Positions 1 through 8,648 of a stretch of 64,000 nt of DNA are shown piece by piece. Origin of the DNA: a virus. The stretch covers positions 26,275-90,274 of IMG/VR virus record IMGVR_UViG_3300007538_000022; one strand, 5' to 3'. Under the pieces are notes generated by a model. That model was not told the DNA's origin. It ran no database searches and saw nothing but the letters and a program-made list of their open reading frames with translations. Made by a program: the position numbers and the translations under genes. Numbering within the stretch: the first letter of the stretch is position 1; each line of letters starts with the position of its first letter.

Positions 1-161
1 TCTTCACGTTTTTTAATGATCTTTCCACCTGGACCTAACTCGTCACCTCGAGCATTAACCCTAACATTACCGACTGCAGGAGTTAATTCGTTTTTCTTTT
101 TGAGCAACTCCATGTCAACAATCTTTCCACGCATTGATTTATATTCACGTTTTATAGCCAT
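1..161 (-). CDS. Conserved T4-like marine phage protein (3' part outside window)
   Basis: The reading frame starts at an ATG at 161 and runs open off the left edge, beginning MAIKREYKSMRGKIV and containing a basic, glycine-rich stretch near NARGDELGPGGK. I recall similar short basic proteins as conserved hypotheticals in marine T4-like phages, but cannot assign a role. A purine-rich AAGGA motif lies just upstream of the start, in the 10 bases that separate it from the preceding gene. The C-terminus is not visible. Confidence 0.7.
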   Translation of the reverse strand, partial: MAIKREYKSMRGKIVDMELLKKKNELTPAVGNVRVNARGDELGPGGKIIKKRE

Positions 162-171
162 ATCTTTTTCC

Positions 172-690
172 TTATCTTAAAAACTCTCGCCAATCTAATT
201 CATATTTGATTGGATTAATTTTGTGTAGTTCAAGTAAATATAATACAAATGAACTAACACTACTACCTCTACCTACGCCCCATAATATATTATGTTCTCT
301 CATTAAGTCAACTAAAAATTTTACATATTTAAGAACATTTAAAAAATTAAGGTTAATGTATACTTCAAATTCTTCATTCAATCGGTCAACTTCTTGTTGA
401 CTTTGACATTTATTTAACAAATAATCATAAACATCAAACTCTTTATATTTAGTAGGCATAAGCCATTCTGTTTGTAAAATTTCATCAAACATTAGTACAT
501 CAATGTCTAATGACATATACAATTTTAAACCTGGTAAATCTTTATTAAATTGTATTTCATTAAATTTCTCAACATCTTCAGATGGTTCACACAATACATT
601 AAAAAGTTTACTAGCATCATTTGAATATAAGATATCTACAATATCTTTATCAGATGCTCTTAATAAACCATACTTATCTTTAACTAACAT
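172..690 (-). CDS. DNA polymerase III alpha (DnaE)-like fragment
   Basis: A 172-aa protein whose C-terminal part (about residues 135-172) reads GVGRGSSVSSFVLYLL followed by INPIKYEL and EFLR. This matches the DnaE/PolC palm segment GRGSAAGSLVAYLL...DPLKYxLLFERFLN. The aspartates of the DnaE catalytic centre normally follow this segment and are absent because the protein stops there. It is far shorter than DnaE (over 1000 aa) and lacks a PHP domain, so it cannot be a complete polymerase. It may be a relic, or a small binding protein derived from the polymerase. The family resemblance is seen by eye and the function is unknown. Confidence 0.6.
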   Translation of the reverse strand: MLVKDKYGLLRASDKDIVDILYSNDASKLFNVLCEPSEDVEKFNEIQFNKDLPGLKLYMSLDIDVLMFDEILQTEWLMPTKYKEFDVYDYLLNKCQSQQEVDRLNEEFEVYINLNFLNVLKYVKFLVDLMREHNILWGVGRGSSVSSFVLYLLELHKINPIKYELDWREFLR

Positions 691-721
691 ATCAACAAAC
701 TATTATTAATAAAACATTATT

Positions 722-955
722 TTAATTGATATTAATTAATGTGTCAAGCCCTTCGATTCCTGATTGTTGTCGTTGCTTTTCAGCTTCCTCTGCACGTCTA
801 TTGTACAATTCTTCTTTATACATATCAATTACTACTGCAATTTGTTGTTTTAATATTGGATTATGTGTCTGAAAATATTTCCTTTGTAAATCTATTGTTC
901 CAGTTTCAAGTTCAGATAGTGATATACTGGAAACATTAATTAATGGATTAAACAT
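722..955 (-). CDS. Small conserved phage protein, probably virion-associated
   Basis: A 77-aa protein with a helical, charged C-terminal half rich in E, K, R and Q (residues 45-65), ending in a short hydrophobic tail. Its start overlaps the stop of the upstream tail gene by 8 bases (ATG within the last codons), so the two are translationally coupled. No motif was recognised. The position at the end of the tail-fibre operon suggests a structural or assembly role. Confidence 0.6.
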   Translation of the reverse strand: MFNPLINVSSISLSELETGTIDLQRKYFQTHNPILKQQIAVVIDMYKEELYNRRAEEAEKQRQQSGIEGLDTLININ

Positions 956-1625
956 ATTGCCCTTTACATTCTACAAACAATGTTTGCCCAGAGTCAGGCG
1001 TCCAAATTTCAAAAATCATAGGATTATCTTGGCTAGTTGACTTTAATAGTCTAACCGTATTATCATATCCAATTGGTGTAGTTGCAGTATCATTTGCATA
1101 AATTGCTGATGTTGCGTATTTAGTAGTAGTTGCTGTATCAAAGTTTAAATTAACAGTAACATCACTATCTACACGAGTGCTAGTTACTGCAAGTCTCATA
1201 GATGTTACTGCAATATTGGAATCTTCCCGTAATGGCCAATCTGTAAAGTTAAACCCTACAGTTTGTATATTTTGTTCATCAATTGAGCTGTCAATCACAA
1301 TGCGAACTTCTTGATATAAACCATCTGGTACATATATTGACAAGTTGTTCGATACACTGTCGTTATTAATTACCATTGTTGACCGTTTAAATTGTACTGA
1401 ACTTAATGACAATATTGGATTAATTAGAATTTTACCAGTTGATCCAAAATTGTTATTTTCATTTATTTTAACAGTAGTATCTTGTAAATCAGTAATCTCA
1501 CTTCCTGCTTTAGCAAAATTATCTTTAATAATTTGGAAATTATCTCTAAAGCCTTGTGTATCGTTATCAACACCTGCTACTGGATATTCTGCATCTATTG
1601 TTTCACTTATGATTGTACTAGTCAT
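948..1625 (-). CDS. Virion structural protein with shared tail N-terminal module
   Basis: A 225-aa protein. Residues 20-40 (GFRDNFQIIKDNFAKAGSEI) are a version of the module found at the N-terminus of three neighbouring tail genes (LREAFIKVNQNFEEL, RIAFDKINDNFTELY, IRESFRKVNENFNELY). The rest is Thr/Ser/Asn-rich and looks like beta-structured fibre or baseplate material. It lies last in a series of tail genes and is probably a virion surface or adaptor protein. Confidence 0.65.
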   Translation of the reverse strand: MTSTIISETIDAEYPVAGVDNDTQGFRDNFQIIKDNFAKAGSEITDLQDTTVKINENNNFGSTGKILINPILSLSSVQFKRSTMVINNDSVSNNLSIYVPDGLYQEVRIVIDSSIDEQNIQTVGFNFTDWPLREDSNIAVTSMRLAVTSTRVDSDVTVNLNFDTATTTKYATSAIYANDTATTPIGYDNTVRLLKSTSQDNPMIFEIWTPDSGQTLFVECKGQYV

Positions 1626-1641
1626 TTGTTTTCCTTAAATT

Positions 1642-4600
1642 TTATACATTAACTTGATAATTCGCAAACAAAATAAATTGTTCACTTGAATTATCTTTTG
1701 TTCGTTTTATTATATATCTATCAATATCATAATTAATAGTTTGTGGATTATAATCGCTGTTTTTTATGTTTCTTAATATGTTTTCACTTGTGCCAGGTTT
1801 ACAATAACATATAGGAATAGCCATTTGATAATCCAGTTCTTGAAATTCTAATTGTGGGCTTCTCATCCATAATGGTAAAAACTCTCTTTCAGTTTTTCCA
1901 ATAGCTTTTATATTATCTCGCATATTAGCAATACTTGAAATAAATCGAATTTGATCTTTACTATTACTTACTTTAATTGATGTTGTATCTGCTTTAAAAG
2001 TATTTGCATATTTAGGTCTACGTCGCATTGGTTCACTATCACCGAGTTCTAAAACTACAGTTGCAGTAGACGAATCTCTTATGATAACTTCAAAATCATT
2101 CATATCAGTGTTTACTACTACATCAGTGTTACGAGTTTCTATAATTAGTTGATCGTTAGATACAATTAAAAATTTTGTAAGATTTCTTCCGTACACTGGT
2201 AACAGTTCGGTTCCTAAATTATATCCAGTAACGTCATCTTTTGCAGCATATTGCAAACTATCTACTGTAATATTATTAGCAGTATTTATAGTGAAGTGTT
2301 TTTTAGTTTTTCCAATTTTAGGTACCGCAGGATCAATAACATCAATATAAATTACTTCATATACAACATCACGAGTTCCAGGTAATATCGCAACTGCATT
2401 TTTAAACTCTCCCAATATATATTGTTTTCGTTTATGATTAGTTGCTGCCGCTGCTACAAATTTGTCTATCTCTTTAACTTCTATGCCGCTATAAACTAGC
2501 ATGTCTAGATTAAGTTGTAATCCAAAATTTTTATCTTGAGGTCTATAAATGCTTTCTGGTGTAAATATGCTTGAGTTACTAATAAATTCTCTATACGATA
2601 ATCTTGTAGATTCTGCTAACATTGGTCGCATATAGATGTCTGTATATAAGGTATTATCAAAGTCGTTTACAGATAACTTAAATTCACGTTCAACTGCTGA
2701 GTAATTAAATCTATCTCTAGCTTCGACTACAAAATGAAATTCTCTATCAAATGACGTATCACTTGATATGCCTCCATCAAACGTAGTAGATCTACTATCA
2801 AATATTGTTAACCCAGGTTGTTCGGGTGAGCTAGTTTGATTGGCAATTCCTATAATTTCCCCACTATACGACATATACATTCCGTATGGGAGTCTACCTG
2901 ATTTAAATGTATACACTATGCTACTATCTGGAACTGTAGTTTCTGCTTTAACAAATAATGTGCTTACATAATCTGAATTTATTGTACCTAAGTCAGAAGG
3001 AGTAATCCAATTAATATTCGAATCAATTTCTCCAATTACTGTAAGTTCAAATGTCTTAACTGAACTTGGCATAACAACATCATCCTGACTTGCTACTACA
3101 AAATCTTTAGTAAAATAGTCGTCTTTAAGTAACGCTAATCCAATATTTCTGTATATTAGTAATTGCTGTCCAATATTAGTATTAAGTTGTACTTTATCTT
3201 CGTTCTCACGAAGAACTTGTATTGTTGTAAGATCTCCAAAAATATCTTTTATATTTGTTAAATTAGTAGTATGTGCTGTTTGTGGGAGCATTACTGTCCA
3301 ATTTTTACTTGTTACTGCATTAATATAAGCATCATAATTAAATTCATGTTTTAACATTAATAAAGTTGCAGATACTATCTGGGATATTGATAGTTGATTA
3401 ATAGTTTCGGCGATTTCATCCCAATTTGATAATTCAAATGTAGAATAAGTATGATCCACTTTACATTTGTATATTTTACCATTTTCTCCTGTAACAATAT
3501 CTCCTATGAAATAGTTTGTTCCAATAACCAAATCATACGGCACATTTATTGGATATATATCGTTTTCACTAGTTATGCTATACTCAATATATGGTGAAAC
3601 AGAATTAATAGTATATGATACATACTCACTAAACTTAATAACTCTTTCTTTCACTTGTTCTCGTTGTGCATTTGTAATTCGATTAATAAAAAAGTAATCT
3701 TGTCCGGCTGCTGCTGTTCTACTTAATTTAAAGTCAATTTGTGCAATTAACGGTTGAGTTAATGTAATTGTGTCATAATCACTATTTGAATCATCTACAC
3801 TTAATACTGTATACTGATGAACTCCTAATAAGATTTTTTGATTTACTAAATTTTTTAAATCTTGAAAGTTATCATCGCTTGTTAAATCTAATTTGTATAT
3901 TTTAAATTTGGTATTTCCAGCAATTACATCTTCGTAAAAGTTTGCATAAACAGTTATATGTTCGTCGTCTTGCGTCATTCTAGTTGCACGAATTGTAAAC
4001 TTATAGTTTTCTGTAACTGCTGGCTGATATGGCAATATTCCTGCAATTTCTCCAGATAATGCATCTAATGACAAGCCTGGTGGTAGTTCACTAATTGATC
4101 CATCGTCATTAAGATCCTCAAGGGTATACACAGGTAATCCATCTAATGTTTCATTATGAATAATATCTAAAACTAATATAGTGTAATTATCGGCTCGTTT
4201 AAATCCTAGATTACGAGGAGTAATCCATACTGGAGTACGTACATTAGTATTATCTGCAGTGAAAATTCCTGTAGCTGCATGCGTAATAGTATTGTCTGCG
4301 GTTAAGAAATCATCACCAACAACATATATTGTAAAGTCACGCCTTACATACCAATCACCATCTGTTACTGTTACAGTGAATGGATAGTATCTATTTAATT
4401 TTATAGGCTGTCTTTCAGTTTCGCTAAAATCATATGGAACACTATCAAAATAATAGCTTGCAAATCCATTTGAACTTGGAACATAAAAATCTAACGGGTA
4501 TTTGGAATACGGAGCCGTATCGTACCCTCCTCCTTGATATATTTTTTCTAGACTTAATAAAGGTTCAACAATGCCTTGTATTCTACCATCTTTAGATAGT

Positions 4601-6006
4601 GTTAATCCTGGTGGCAGTTCACCGTCATGTTTTCCAATAAAAAATTCTAATTCATCTCCTGCCGGTATGTCAGAATCTGTTGCAATAAGTTGATAATCAA
4701 CTATTTCATTATCTAATACGAATACACTTTTCTTATTAGGATTAACAGGTAACAATCCAGCATTAGTTTGCCATTCGGGTGAATCAGGACCTATTACTAG
4801 TACTTCTAATGTTCTATCTTCAAATAAATCATTAAAGTATGCTCTAACAACAAATGTACTTAACTCATTATGCTGGACTTCAAATACTGTTCCAGTTATT
4901 CGATTTTTATTTAAACGCAAACCTCTAGGAAGTTTGCCACTAATTATTTCAGTATCAACAGTAGTTGAAGTTACTAACGGTAGTAATATATCTGTTGGTC
5001 TACGCTCAACTATTGTTCCTAAATTTGAGCCTGTTGGCACTTTCCATATAGTCGATAGCTCTGTGCTTGCAGAAGTTGGTTGATTAACATATGTTATTTT
5101 TTGTTTAGTACTAGGGCCAATGATATATGGATATGCCGGTGCACTTAATGTATCATCTGTAAATGTTACAAAATATGCGTAAGTACCTTTTGGATATTCA
5201 GGAGTTACACAATATCGTCCATTATACTCGTCTAAGTCGCCGTTACTATAATAAAATACATAATCATCAACAAACGCTCCTGCAGTAAATGATAATGTGC
5301 CAAAAGTTGTTGATAATGTTTTGTCATATTTCCAATCAGAAGGTCTATGAGTATCTTTAATTTTAGTTCGATACGAACTTAATAAAAGTTTTGTTCCACT
5401 ATACTGATTAATAGATGTTTTGTATCCGTATGGTCCGTAGATTGGATACCCATCAAAACAAAATCCTAAAATTTTACTATGTCCGTCTGAATGTCTAAAA
5501 AAATCACTATTAAAATTAGTAGTCCTATAATAATCATTACTAAAGTTATAAAATCGTTGAATACTCCATCCATTTGTTAGAAATGCACCGTCTCGATAAG
5601 TATACTCGTTTACCGATGTGCTTATTTGTTCTGTTACACCGTGTGCCGGATCGATAGTAAAAACACTTGGAAAATGACCTCGGTTTATTGTAAAACCTGA
5701 TGGCATTGCAATATTATTGTTTGGGATAGTAGATTCTGTTGAATACGGTTTTATTAAAACTCCATTTGCCAAAATACCAACATAATTATCAAACACTTTT
5801 TGTGGATTTTGTGTATTTGTTCCGCATCTGTCTACAAATGAAAATTTATAATCTTGTAACGTAACTCCATTTATATTTGCATTTGCAGGGAAAGGGTTTC
5901 CATTACTTTCAACTGACAGTACTCCTTGCAATGTTGAAAATATCGACCTACTATTGTAAGAGCCTTGCCGAACATTTATACTTATTAGTTTTGGGTCAAA
6001 TGCCAT
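1642..6006 (-). CDS. Large tail fibre protein with YHYH-like and Ig-like (He_PIG) repeats
   Basis: A 1454-aa protein. An N-terminal segment around residues 170-200 contains GFCFDGYPIYGPYGY, the signature of YHYH-type domains. It is followed by several putative Ig repeats of the He_PIG type, recognised by motifs such as LPPGLTLSKDGRIQGIV, LPPGLSLDALSGEIAGIL and LPYGMYMSYSGEIIGIA. These domains are typical of cyanophage and other marine T4-like fibre or baseplate-attached proteins and probably bind carbohydrate or receptor. The gene sits 16 bases downstream of another tail gene, in one operon. No catalytic motif is evident. Confidence 0.8.
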   Translation of the reverse strand: MAFDPKLISINVRQGSYNSRSIFSTLQGVLSVESNGNPFPANANINGVTLQDYKFSFVDRCGTNTQNPQKVFDNYVGILANGVLIKPYSTESTIPNNNIAMPSGFTINRGHFPSVFTIDPAHGVTEQISTSVNEYTYRDGAFLTNGWSIQRFYNFSNDYYRTTNFNSDFFRHSDGHSKILGFCFDGYPIYGPYGYKTSINQYSGTKLLLSSYRTKIKDTHRPSDWKYDKTLSTTFGTLSFTAGAFVDDYVFYYSNGDLDEYNGRYCVTPEYPKGTYAYFVTFTDDTLSAPAYPYIIGPSTKQKITYVNQPTSASTELSTIWKVPTGSNLGTIVERRPTDILLPLVTSTTVDTEIISGKLPRGLRLNKNRITGTVFEVQHNELSTFVVRAYFNDLFEDRTLEVLVIGPDSPEWQTNAGLLPVNPNKKSVFVLDNEIVDYQLIATDSDIPAGDELEFFIGKHDGELPPGLTLSKDGRIQGIVEPLLSLEKIYQGGGYDTAPYSKYPLDFYVPSSNGFASYYFDSVPYDFSETERQPIKLNRYYPFTVTVTDGDWYVRRDFTIYVVGDDFLTADNTITHAATGIFTADNTNVRTPVWITPRNLGFKRADNYTILVLDIIHNETLDGLPVYTLEDLNDDGSISELPPGLSLDALSGEIAGILPYQPAVTENYKFTIRATRMTQDDEHITVYANFYEDVIAGNTKFKIYKLDLTSDDNFQDLKNLVNQKILLGVHQYTVLSVDDSNSDYDTITLTQPLIAQIDFKLSRTAAAGQDYFFINRITNAQREQVKERVIKFSEYVSYTINSVSPYIEYSITSENDIYPINVPYDLVIGTNYFIGDIVTGENGKIYKCKVDHTYSTFELSNWDEIAETINQLSISQIVSATLLMLKHEFNYDAYINAVTSKNWTVMLPQTAHTTNLTNIKDIFGDLTTIQVLRENEDKVQLNTNIGQQLLIYRNIGLALLKDDYFTKDFVVASQDDVVMPSSVKTFELTVIGEIDSNINWITPSDLGTINSDYVSTLFVKAETTVPDSSIVYTFKSGRLPYGMYMSYSGEIIGIANQTSSPEQPGLTIFDSRSTTFDGGISSDTSFDREFHFVVEARDRFNYSAVEREFKLSVNDFDNTLYTDIYMRPMLAESTRLSYREFISNSSIFTPESIYRPQDKNFGLQLNLDMLVYSGIEVKEIDKFVAAAATNHKRKQYILGEFKNAVAILPGTRDVVYEVIYIDVIDPAVPKIGKTKKHFTINTANNITVDSLQYAAKDDVTGYNLGTELLPVYGRNLTKFLIVSNDQLIIETRNTDVVVNTDMNDFEVIIRDSSTATVVLELGDSEPMRRRPKYANTFKADTTSIKVSNSKDQIRFISSIANMRDNIKAIGKTEREFLPLWMRSPQLEFQELDYQMAIPICYCKPGTSENILRNIKNSDYNPQTINYDIDRYIIKRTKDNSSEQFILFANYQVNV

Positions 6007-6022
6007 TTAATCTTCCTTTGTA

Positions 6023-6718
6023 TTATACTTGTCCAAAATCAATTATTGCTAACGATGGTGATTCAAATGTTCCCATATCAATAGTAGATTCGTGTGCTAA
6101 CCATTCAATTGTAGTGTTAAACTTGGGATAAATATCTCCAAATTCCATATTTTCAAAATATGCAGAATACTGTGAAAAGTCAGATCCATTTAATGTTCCA
6201 TAAAATGATCCTGTAACTCGTGCAGCATCGATGATGCCCACTGTATAAAAATTATGCCCTTGTGCATTTAAACTGTTAGATAATTTAGGAAACGGATCAG
6301 TTTCTAATTTTGAAACAGTATTATCTATAACAAGATAATCTCCTTCTATTTTAGTTTTAATTCCATCCCCACCTACAATTTTCAGTTCAGAGTTAGCAGT
6401 TAAGTTTATATAGTTTTCATCTGCAGATATTGTAATATTAGCAAGATTTTCATTTGGAACACTAATAGTGATAGCAGAGTCTGACGACTCTAACACTACA
6501 TTAGATCCACTAACTAATTTTTTAAATTGTAAATCGTATATTAACTTTTGGGAAAAGATGCCTTCTCCTTCCCCTTCGATATTCGATGCAGTTACGTCAC
6601 CGGTGATTCTTAAATCAAGTTCTTCAAAATTTTGATTAACTTTTATAAATGCTTCTCTTAGATCATCGCCTGTTCCGTCGTTTGCAATGTATCCTATATT
6701 AATTAATTCTATTGCCAT
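6023..6718 (-). CDS. Tail structural protein with shared N-terminal module
   Basis: A 231-aa protein starting MAIELINIGYIANDGTGDD, then LREAFIKVNQNFEELD. This N-terminal module is nearly the same as in the 2619-aa fibre gene at 8649-16508. The rest is hydrophilic and rich in Ile, Asn and Ser. The shared module probably anchors different distal domains to the same baseplate or fibre site. There is a tight operon with the genes on both sides. Confidence 0.65.
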   Translation of the reverse strand: MAIELINIGYIANDGTGDDLREAFIKVNQNFEELDLRITGDVTASNIEGEGEGIFSQKLIYDLQFKKLVSGSNVVLESSDSAITISVPNENLANITISADENYINLTANSELKIVGGDGIKTKIEGDYLVIDNTVSKLETDPFPKLSNSLNAQGHNFYTVGIIDAARVTGSFYGTLNGSDFSQYSAYFENMEFGDIYPKFNTTIEWLAHESTIDMGTFESPSLAIIDFGQV

Positions 6719-6730
6719 TGTTATTTCCCT

Positions 6731-8071
6731 TTAAGCAATCTGTAACCAGATATTATTTAAATAAATCATTAAATGTTGTAATCCTGATCCAGTTGGATTC
6801 CAACTAATTCCATCCGATACTGCTATTGTTCCAGGAGCAGGTTGTGATGGGATTGATCCTGGCATTAATACTAGCTGTTCTGATAACAGTTCAAATATAT
6901 TAGCATATGGTGATGATATCGAGCCGTCTACTACATTAACTACTTGTGTAGAGTCATCTGCGTAAATTGACCCTACTACATCGCTGTGTAGCACTCCTGA
7001 ATTTTGTGTAATTTCTTTTGTTGTTGGATTATAAAATAATAAACTTTGTGTAGATTCTACTCTAATAGGGTCAACAAAAAAACCTTCGTTTAACGAATTT
7101 AATATCGACGTTGATAAAATTATCGAGTTACTATGTTGCTTCGTAAATCCTGCACGATTTCCTATTGCAATACAATTAGAGCCTTGTAACTGATACCCTG
7201 CTTCTACTCCAATTGCAATACTGTATGAATTTTGATCTATTTGCCCTGCAGATGTTCCGATAGCGATAGCATGTCTTTCTTGATTTTGATACCCTGACTG
7301 TACACCGATTGCTATTGCATTAGGTTGTTGATCAACATCACCTGCAAATATACCTAAAGAAATTCTATCTTCTCTACTCCGAATACTTTCTGCGTCAACA
7401 TGACCGAAATAAGTGCTAGTACCTATATCTATTAATTTACTGCTATCATCATTATAAATATCACCTCTAATATCTAACAGAACATAGTCGGCTAAACTTT
7501 TAATATTTTCAATTTCAGCTATTAATGTGCTAGATGTTACTACTTGTAAATCATCGACAAAGTTTGACAACGATGACGGAGCATCTTCAATTTTACTATA
7601 CGAAATGGTTCCTGATAATGCATCTACTATTATTTCACCGGATGACGAGTACAGTGAACCAACTAATGCAGTGGCGTTAATTTCTCTAAAAGGTCGAGCA
7701 GATGTGCCTATTAGTCCAACATTAGGAGTTTCTGGAATAATAACACCGTTTAATATAATAGATGTTACAGATATTTGACCCATATTTTCTAATGACCTAA
7801 ACTCAACTCCATCTCCTCTTTCGTTTACTTTTAAAAACGACCCTTCATTTCCAGTATAAGATGATGGAGTATCTACTAAATCTAAAACTGTTTGTGCTTT
7901 AATACTATTGCCATTAACTGTAATAGCAGCAGCATTAATAGTACCAATTGCATCAATGTTTTGTACATTTACTATGCTTGAGTCTTGGAGATTTAGATTA
8001 TCGCCTGCAGGAAGTTCTTTAACTTGGTTACTGTTAGATGTGTCTAACACTAGTGGAAATCTATTGCTCAT
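6731..8071 (-). CDS. Tail fibre protein with YadA-head-like repeats
   Basis: A 446-aa protein. About residues 245-320 hold five or so copies of a 20-residue repeat (NAIAIGVQSGYQNQ, HAIAIGTSAGQIDQ, YSIAIGVEAGYQLQ, CIAIGNRAGF), the SxAIAxGxxAG pattern of YadA-type trimeric adhesin heads. A trimeric, beta-roll fibre is therefore likely. The N-terminus (RFPLVLDTSNSNQVKELP) and C-terminus are fibre-like. A late promoter box lies 21 bases upstream of the start, so this is expressed late. Confidence 0.75.
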   Translation of the reverse strand: MSNRFPLVLDTSNSNQVKELPAGDNLNLQDSSIVNVQNIDAIGTINAAAITVNGNSIKAQTVLDLVDTPSSYTGNEGSFLKVNERGDGVEFRSLENMGQISVTSIILNGVIIPETPNVGLIGTSARPFREINATALVGSLYSSSGEIIVDALSGTISYSKIEDAPSSLSNFVDDLQVVTSSTLIAEIENIKSLADYVLLDIRGDIYNDDSSKLIDIGTSTYFGHVDAESIRSREDRISLGIFAGDVDQQPNAIAIGVQSGYQNQERHAIAIGTSAGQIDQNSYSIAIGVEAGYQLQGSNCIAIGNRAGFTKQHSNSIILSTSILNSLNEGFFVDPIRVESTQSLLFYNPTTKEITQNSGVLHSDVVGSIYADDSTQVVNVVDGSISSPYANIFELLSEQLVLMPGSIPSQPAPGTIAVSDGISWNPTGSGLQHLMIYLNNIWLQIA

Positions 8072-8091
8072 GTATGTATCCTATTTTTATA

Positions 8092-8099
8092 TATTTATC
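8092..8099 (-). promoter_or_regulatory. T4-type late promoter box (GATAAATA)
   Basis: The minus strand reads GATAAATA, close to the T4 late consensus TATAAATA, 21 bases upstream of the fibre gene that starts at 8071. The same octamer precedes several other virion genes in this window. Confidence 0.5.
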
Positions 8100-8109
8100 G
8101 CACACCTTA

Positions 8110-8619
8110 TCACCAAGTATCAGTTGACCAGGCAATCCGTTTCCATATATCAGCTTCTCCTGTTGTGTATGTTTCTACACAATAATATATGTATGTAGAG
8201 TCTACTGATATTGCTCCTTGTGTATCTAATACTTGACCTTTACTAGTAACAGGTACACTAAATTGTATTACTAAATCTCCTGCTACTATTATATTACCTA
8301 ATACTGTTAGATTTGAATTAAACACAATATCATCGGACGAATTATTAGCTAAAAATTCAGTATCGTTAATATAAGAGCTTAATGTATTTGGCACAGAAAA
8401 CTCTATAACATTATCAGTTTCGTTATAAGACACTGTTATGTTTTCTTGAACTCCATTAGTTATTATATCGGAAAGAGACTGCTGTGCTGTTTCACTAGTA
8501 AGAGCTGTAGTTTCGTACAACTCTGTAAAATTATCATTGATTTTATCAAATGCAATTCTTAATGGGTCTCCATCACCTCTATTGGGACTAGTCCCTAAAT
8601 TTATTAATTGTATAGTCAT
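8110..8619 (-). CDS. Small tail protein with shared N-terminal module
   Basis: A 169-aa protein starting MTIQLINLGTSPNRGDGDPL, then RIAFDKINDNFTELYE, the module shared with neighbouring tail genes. The remainder is a predicted beta-rich domain ending in a Trp-containing tail (DIWKRIAWSTDTW). It is probably a virion attachment or decoration protein of the fibre complex. It lies 29 bases downstream of the 2619-aa fibre gene. Confidence 0.65.
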   Translation of the reverse strand: MTIQLINLGTSPNRGDGDPLRIAFDKINDNFTELYETTALTSETAQQSLSDIITNGVQENITVSYNETDNVIEFSVPNTLSSYINDTEFLANNSSDDIVFNSNLTVLGNIIVAGDLVIQFSVPVTSKGQVLDTQGAISVDSTYIYYCVETYTTGEADIWKRIAWSTDTW

Positions 8620-8648
8620 ATTTTATTCCTTATTGTTAGCAACTAATC

